In this document: piece after piece, positions 13,483-15,334 of the stretch
Layout of the letters: every line of letters begins with the position of its first letter
Position numbering within the stretch: position 1 is the stretch's first letter
Assembly: GCA_001593925.1 (NCBI GenBank)
Contig: LUCD01000025.1
Coordinates: 1-15,334, forward strand
From: Candidatus Bathyarchaeota archaeon B26-1
Lineage (GTDB): Archaea; Thermoproteota; Bathyarchaeia; Bathyarchaeales; B26-1
Direction: 5' to 3'
DNA length: 15,334 bases
Program-made: the position numbers and the translations under genes
The notes under the pieces: generated by a model
Database searches by the model: none
What the model saw: only the letters and a program-made list of their open reading frames with translations
What the model was told of the DNA's origin: nothing

Positions 13483-15261
13483 CTAGAGATAAGGCTCTCT
13501 AATTTCAAGGGTGTTATTTATCTCCTCTATTAACTCTGCAACCTCGTTTCTAACCTCGTATATCTTATCCGGATTCTTTTCGTACTCCGTAGTGCTTCGG
13601 ACAAGTTCGTCTATACGGCCCAGAGTTCTCCGAGCCCTGCTCATTAGAGCCTTTAAATCACGGTCCGGACTCCTCTGCATAGCCTCCCTAAGCATCTCAA
13701 CCCGTTTGTTTAATTGGTACAAGTACTCGTAATCCTCGATCCCGTCCCTGACTATTGAGAGACGTATCGAGACTATCGGTCCATCCGGGCCAGGGTAGAT
13801 GAGTTGCCCGCATCCATTCGCGGGCGTCTTGGCGTTGAAGAGGGGGTTCCAAGGGCCTTTAGGCCACCTCTCCTCCGGATCCTCCCTGAAGTTGTCCGTT
13901 AGTTGGCCGTCATGCCAGTAAGTCGTATTCCAGTAGCCAAAGCCCTTTACGCCGTATTTCCAAGCCATCCAGAAGATGATTCTATGGGAGACCGCTGGGA
14001 AGTCTAGGAAGAGCGTAGGGTAGGGGTAGTTGGGGCTGTTCGAGACATACCACCATATCTCGTCGCCTTCAGCTCTCCTCTCCTCGATCAGCCTCCGTCC
14101 CTCCTCGAAGCATCCTAGGTGGACGCACCAGACATCCACGTCTTCACCAGCAACCGATGGGATAATGTAACCCGAAGCGATGACCGTCTTCAACGTGGGA
14201 GAGACCTCCTTAACCAGATGAGCGATCCTTTTGGCATGTATGAAGTCACGCTCCCTCCTAGGCTCGTCGCTGATATAGCAGATCGCCCTGTCAAGCCATC
14301 CTCTCTTACGTAGATAATCGACGTAGCTTTCAAGGAGCTGCCTCACCACAAGCTCGAACTCCTCCGAGGAATAGACTTTGTCGCCCAGGTAATCGAACTC
14401 CTTTAAGAGGGGGTTCAAAGCGAATAGGCCGCTTGCTTCATACCAGTAAGTGGGGGCGAAGATGTTGAAGCTGAAGCCTTCCGATACTATGAACTCTAGC
14501 AGTTCCTCGACCTCCGTGAAGTCGTATCTCCAGACGCCGCCGTCCTTCACGACTCTTAGAAGGTAGGGGTCGCGCGTCGTCACGTATCCGTACCAGAGAA
14601 TGTTGACACCATGCCTTCTTAGAACCGATAAAAAGCGTTTAATGATCTCCTTCTGGTTGAACCTCTCAGCCGGGTAGAACCTTCTGAAGGCGCTTCCATG
14701 ATCGAGCGTTGTAAACCCGAAGGCGGTCTTCAAATGGGGGGTACTGGGCAGAGAGAAACCCCAGACCCTCAACTTGACGGTCACCCTCCTCTCCCCTAAG
14801 CCTTGAGGCCTAATGGTTACGGTTCCCTTATAGAGGCCCTCCCGGGCATCCCTTGGAACATAGACGGTCACCCAGACCGGTTGAACCTCGCCGTCCCTCA
14901 CGTTGAACGGCTTCAAGGGCATAAGCGGGTCTGGCCAGAGGCCTACGTGCTCCACCGGATACCCGGCCTCTCTGTTTTGGATGTATCCGACTAGGTAGGC
15001 CTCGACGCATCTCCTCGGGATTGAGTATGATCCGCTTTCAGATGAGAGGTCCGAGACCTCAACCTCAACGTTCTTTAGATCGCCGCCTTCCCTAGGGGAG
15101 ACGACGACTTGGAAGCTTTCGTACTCGCCTCTAGCGGCAGATATGAAGGCTTGCGTCTCCCCTCCAACCTTAACCAAAGCCTTATCCTTGAAGACTTTTC
15201 TGAGACTCGTCTCAACCCAGACGAGAAAGCCTCTGGAAGAGGATGTTTGATCTTGACCCAA
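13483..15261 (-). CDS. GH123/DUF4091-like glycoside hydrolase-type protein
   Basis: The 592-residue protein has an N-terminal beta-sandwich (about 25-170, with FISAARGEYESFQVVVSP and the later VTVYVPRDAREGLYKGTVTIRP), then a barrel-type domain (about 180-445). It closely follows the layout of DUF4091/GH123 proteins. The paired acid residues Asp332-Glu333 in CYISDEPRRERDF match the catalytic DE dyad of GH123 beta-N-acetylgalactosaminidases, and KGFGYWNTTYWHDG (439-452) and RDGIEDYEYLY (505-515) are further family motifs. The C-terminus (about 515-590) is helical and possibly coiled. There is no signal peptide, so it should act in the cytoplasm, perhaps on imported or endogenous glycans. Its start is TTG (15259-15261) after GGGGTGGGG; this is uncertain. 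Its sugar specificity is unknown, since many DUF4091 proteins are uncharacterised. Confidence 0.82.
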   Translation of the reverse strand: MGQDQTSSSRGFLVWVETSLRKVFKDKALVKVGGETQAFISAARGEYESFQVVVSPREGGDLKNVEVEVSDLSSESGSYSIPRRCVEAYLVGYIQNREAGYPVEHVGLWPDPLMPLKPFNVRDGEVQPVWVTVYVPRDAREGLYKGTVTIRPQGLGERRVTVKLRVWGFSLPSTPHLKTAFGFTTLDHGSAFRRFYPAERFNQKEIIKRFLSVLRRHGVNILWYGYVTTRDPYLLRVVKDGGVWRYDFTEVEELLEFIVSEGFSFNIFAPTYWYEASGLFALNPLLKEFDYLGDKVYSSEEFELVVRQLLESYVDYLRKRGWLDRAICYISDEPRRERDFIHAKRIAHLVKEVSPTLKTVIASGYIIPSVAGEDVDVWCVHLGCFEEGRRLIEERRAEGDEIWWYVSNSPNYPYPTLFLDFPAVSHRIIFWMAWKYGVKGFGYWNTTYWHDGQLTDNFREDPEERWPKGPWNPLFNAKTPANGCGQLIYPGPDGPIVSIRLSIVRDGIEDYEYLYQLNKRVEMLREAMQRSPDRDLKALMSRARRTLGRIDELVRSTTEYEKNPDKIYEVRNEVAELIEEINNTLEIREPYL

Positions 15262-15334
15262 AACCCCACCCCTCTATCTATCAGCGCCTCAAGTCACTAT
15301 ACTCTGCAACTCATCGTTCTCCGCGGAGTACTTT

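Noticed and set aside
15319..15328. 10-bp palindrome CTCCGCGGAG at the right edge
   Set aside because: It is short, lies at the window end and has no second copy or clear promoter relation.
1..15334. CRISPR arrays, insertion sequences, rRNA or tRNA genes
   Set aside because: No regularly spaced repeats, transposase motifs or cloverleaf signatures were seen by eye on either strand.

Overview
The window looks like a chromosomal segment of an archaeon. The evidence is AT-rich TATA-type promoters close to start codons, frequent GTG and TTG starts with purine-rich Shine-Dalgarno motifs, and an archaeal-type gene set: four methanofuran-biosynthesis enzymes, a COG1361-type surface protein, an archaeal-style ThiI and a HisA-related protein of the COG1411 type. 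No methanogenesis genes are visible. The mixture of C1-cofactor genes, a PadR-linked MacB-type exporter and a GH123/DUF4091 protein would fit a non-methanogenic TACK lineage such as Bathyarchaeia, but this placement is inference.

Layout. Positions 1-224 (minus) hold the N-terminal part of a ThiI-type tRNA sulfurtransferase, cut by the window edge, followed upstream by a class II glutamine amidotransferase (367-1197, minus). Positions 1456-5478 (minus) form a tight three-gene operon: an ABC ATPase with an unusual N-terminal membrane domain, a secreted and membrane-anchored Ig/CARDB-like protein, and a MacB/FtsX-type permease. A divergent PadR-type regulator (5588-6157, plus) shares with it a TATA-containing region that carries a perfect inverted repeat, so the regulator probably controls both directions. 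A small PH-like membrane protein (6139-6633, minus) overlaps the PadR gene tail to tail.

Positions 6748-11206 are the C1-cofactor region. A HisA-related TIM-barrel gene (minus) is divergent from an overlapping plus-strand run mfnD-mfnF-mfnE. mfnB lies on the opposite strand and converges on mfnE with an 11-bp overlap. Together these cover furan phosphate synthesis (MfnB), its phosphorylation (MfnE), tyramine glutamylation (MfnD) and the condensation that joins the halves (MfnF). The tyrosine decarboxylase (MfnA) and the aminotransferase (MfnC) are not in the window.

Positions 11380-12804 are more AT-rich and look like accessory DNA. They contain a membrane protein with a duplicated C-terminal helical module, a diverged 46-bp duplication of that gene's start region with its Shine-Dalgarno motif, a possible 61-residue small protein, and a palindrome around its TATA box. 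The window closes with a UbiX-type flavin prenyltransferase (12805-13377, plus) and, convergent to it, a cytoplasmic GH123/DUF4091-like protein (13483-15261, minus).
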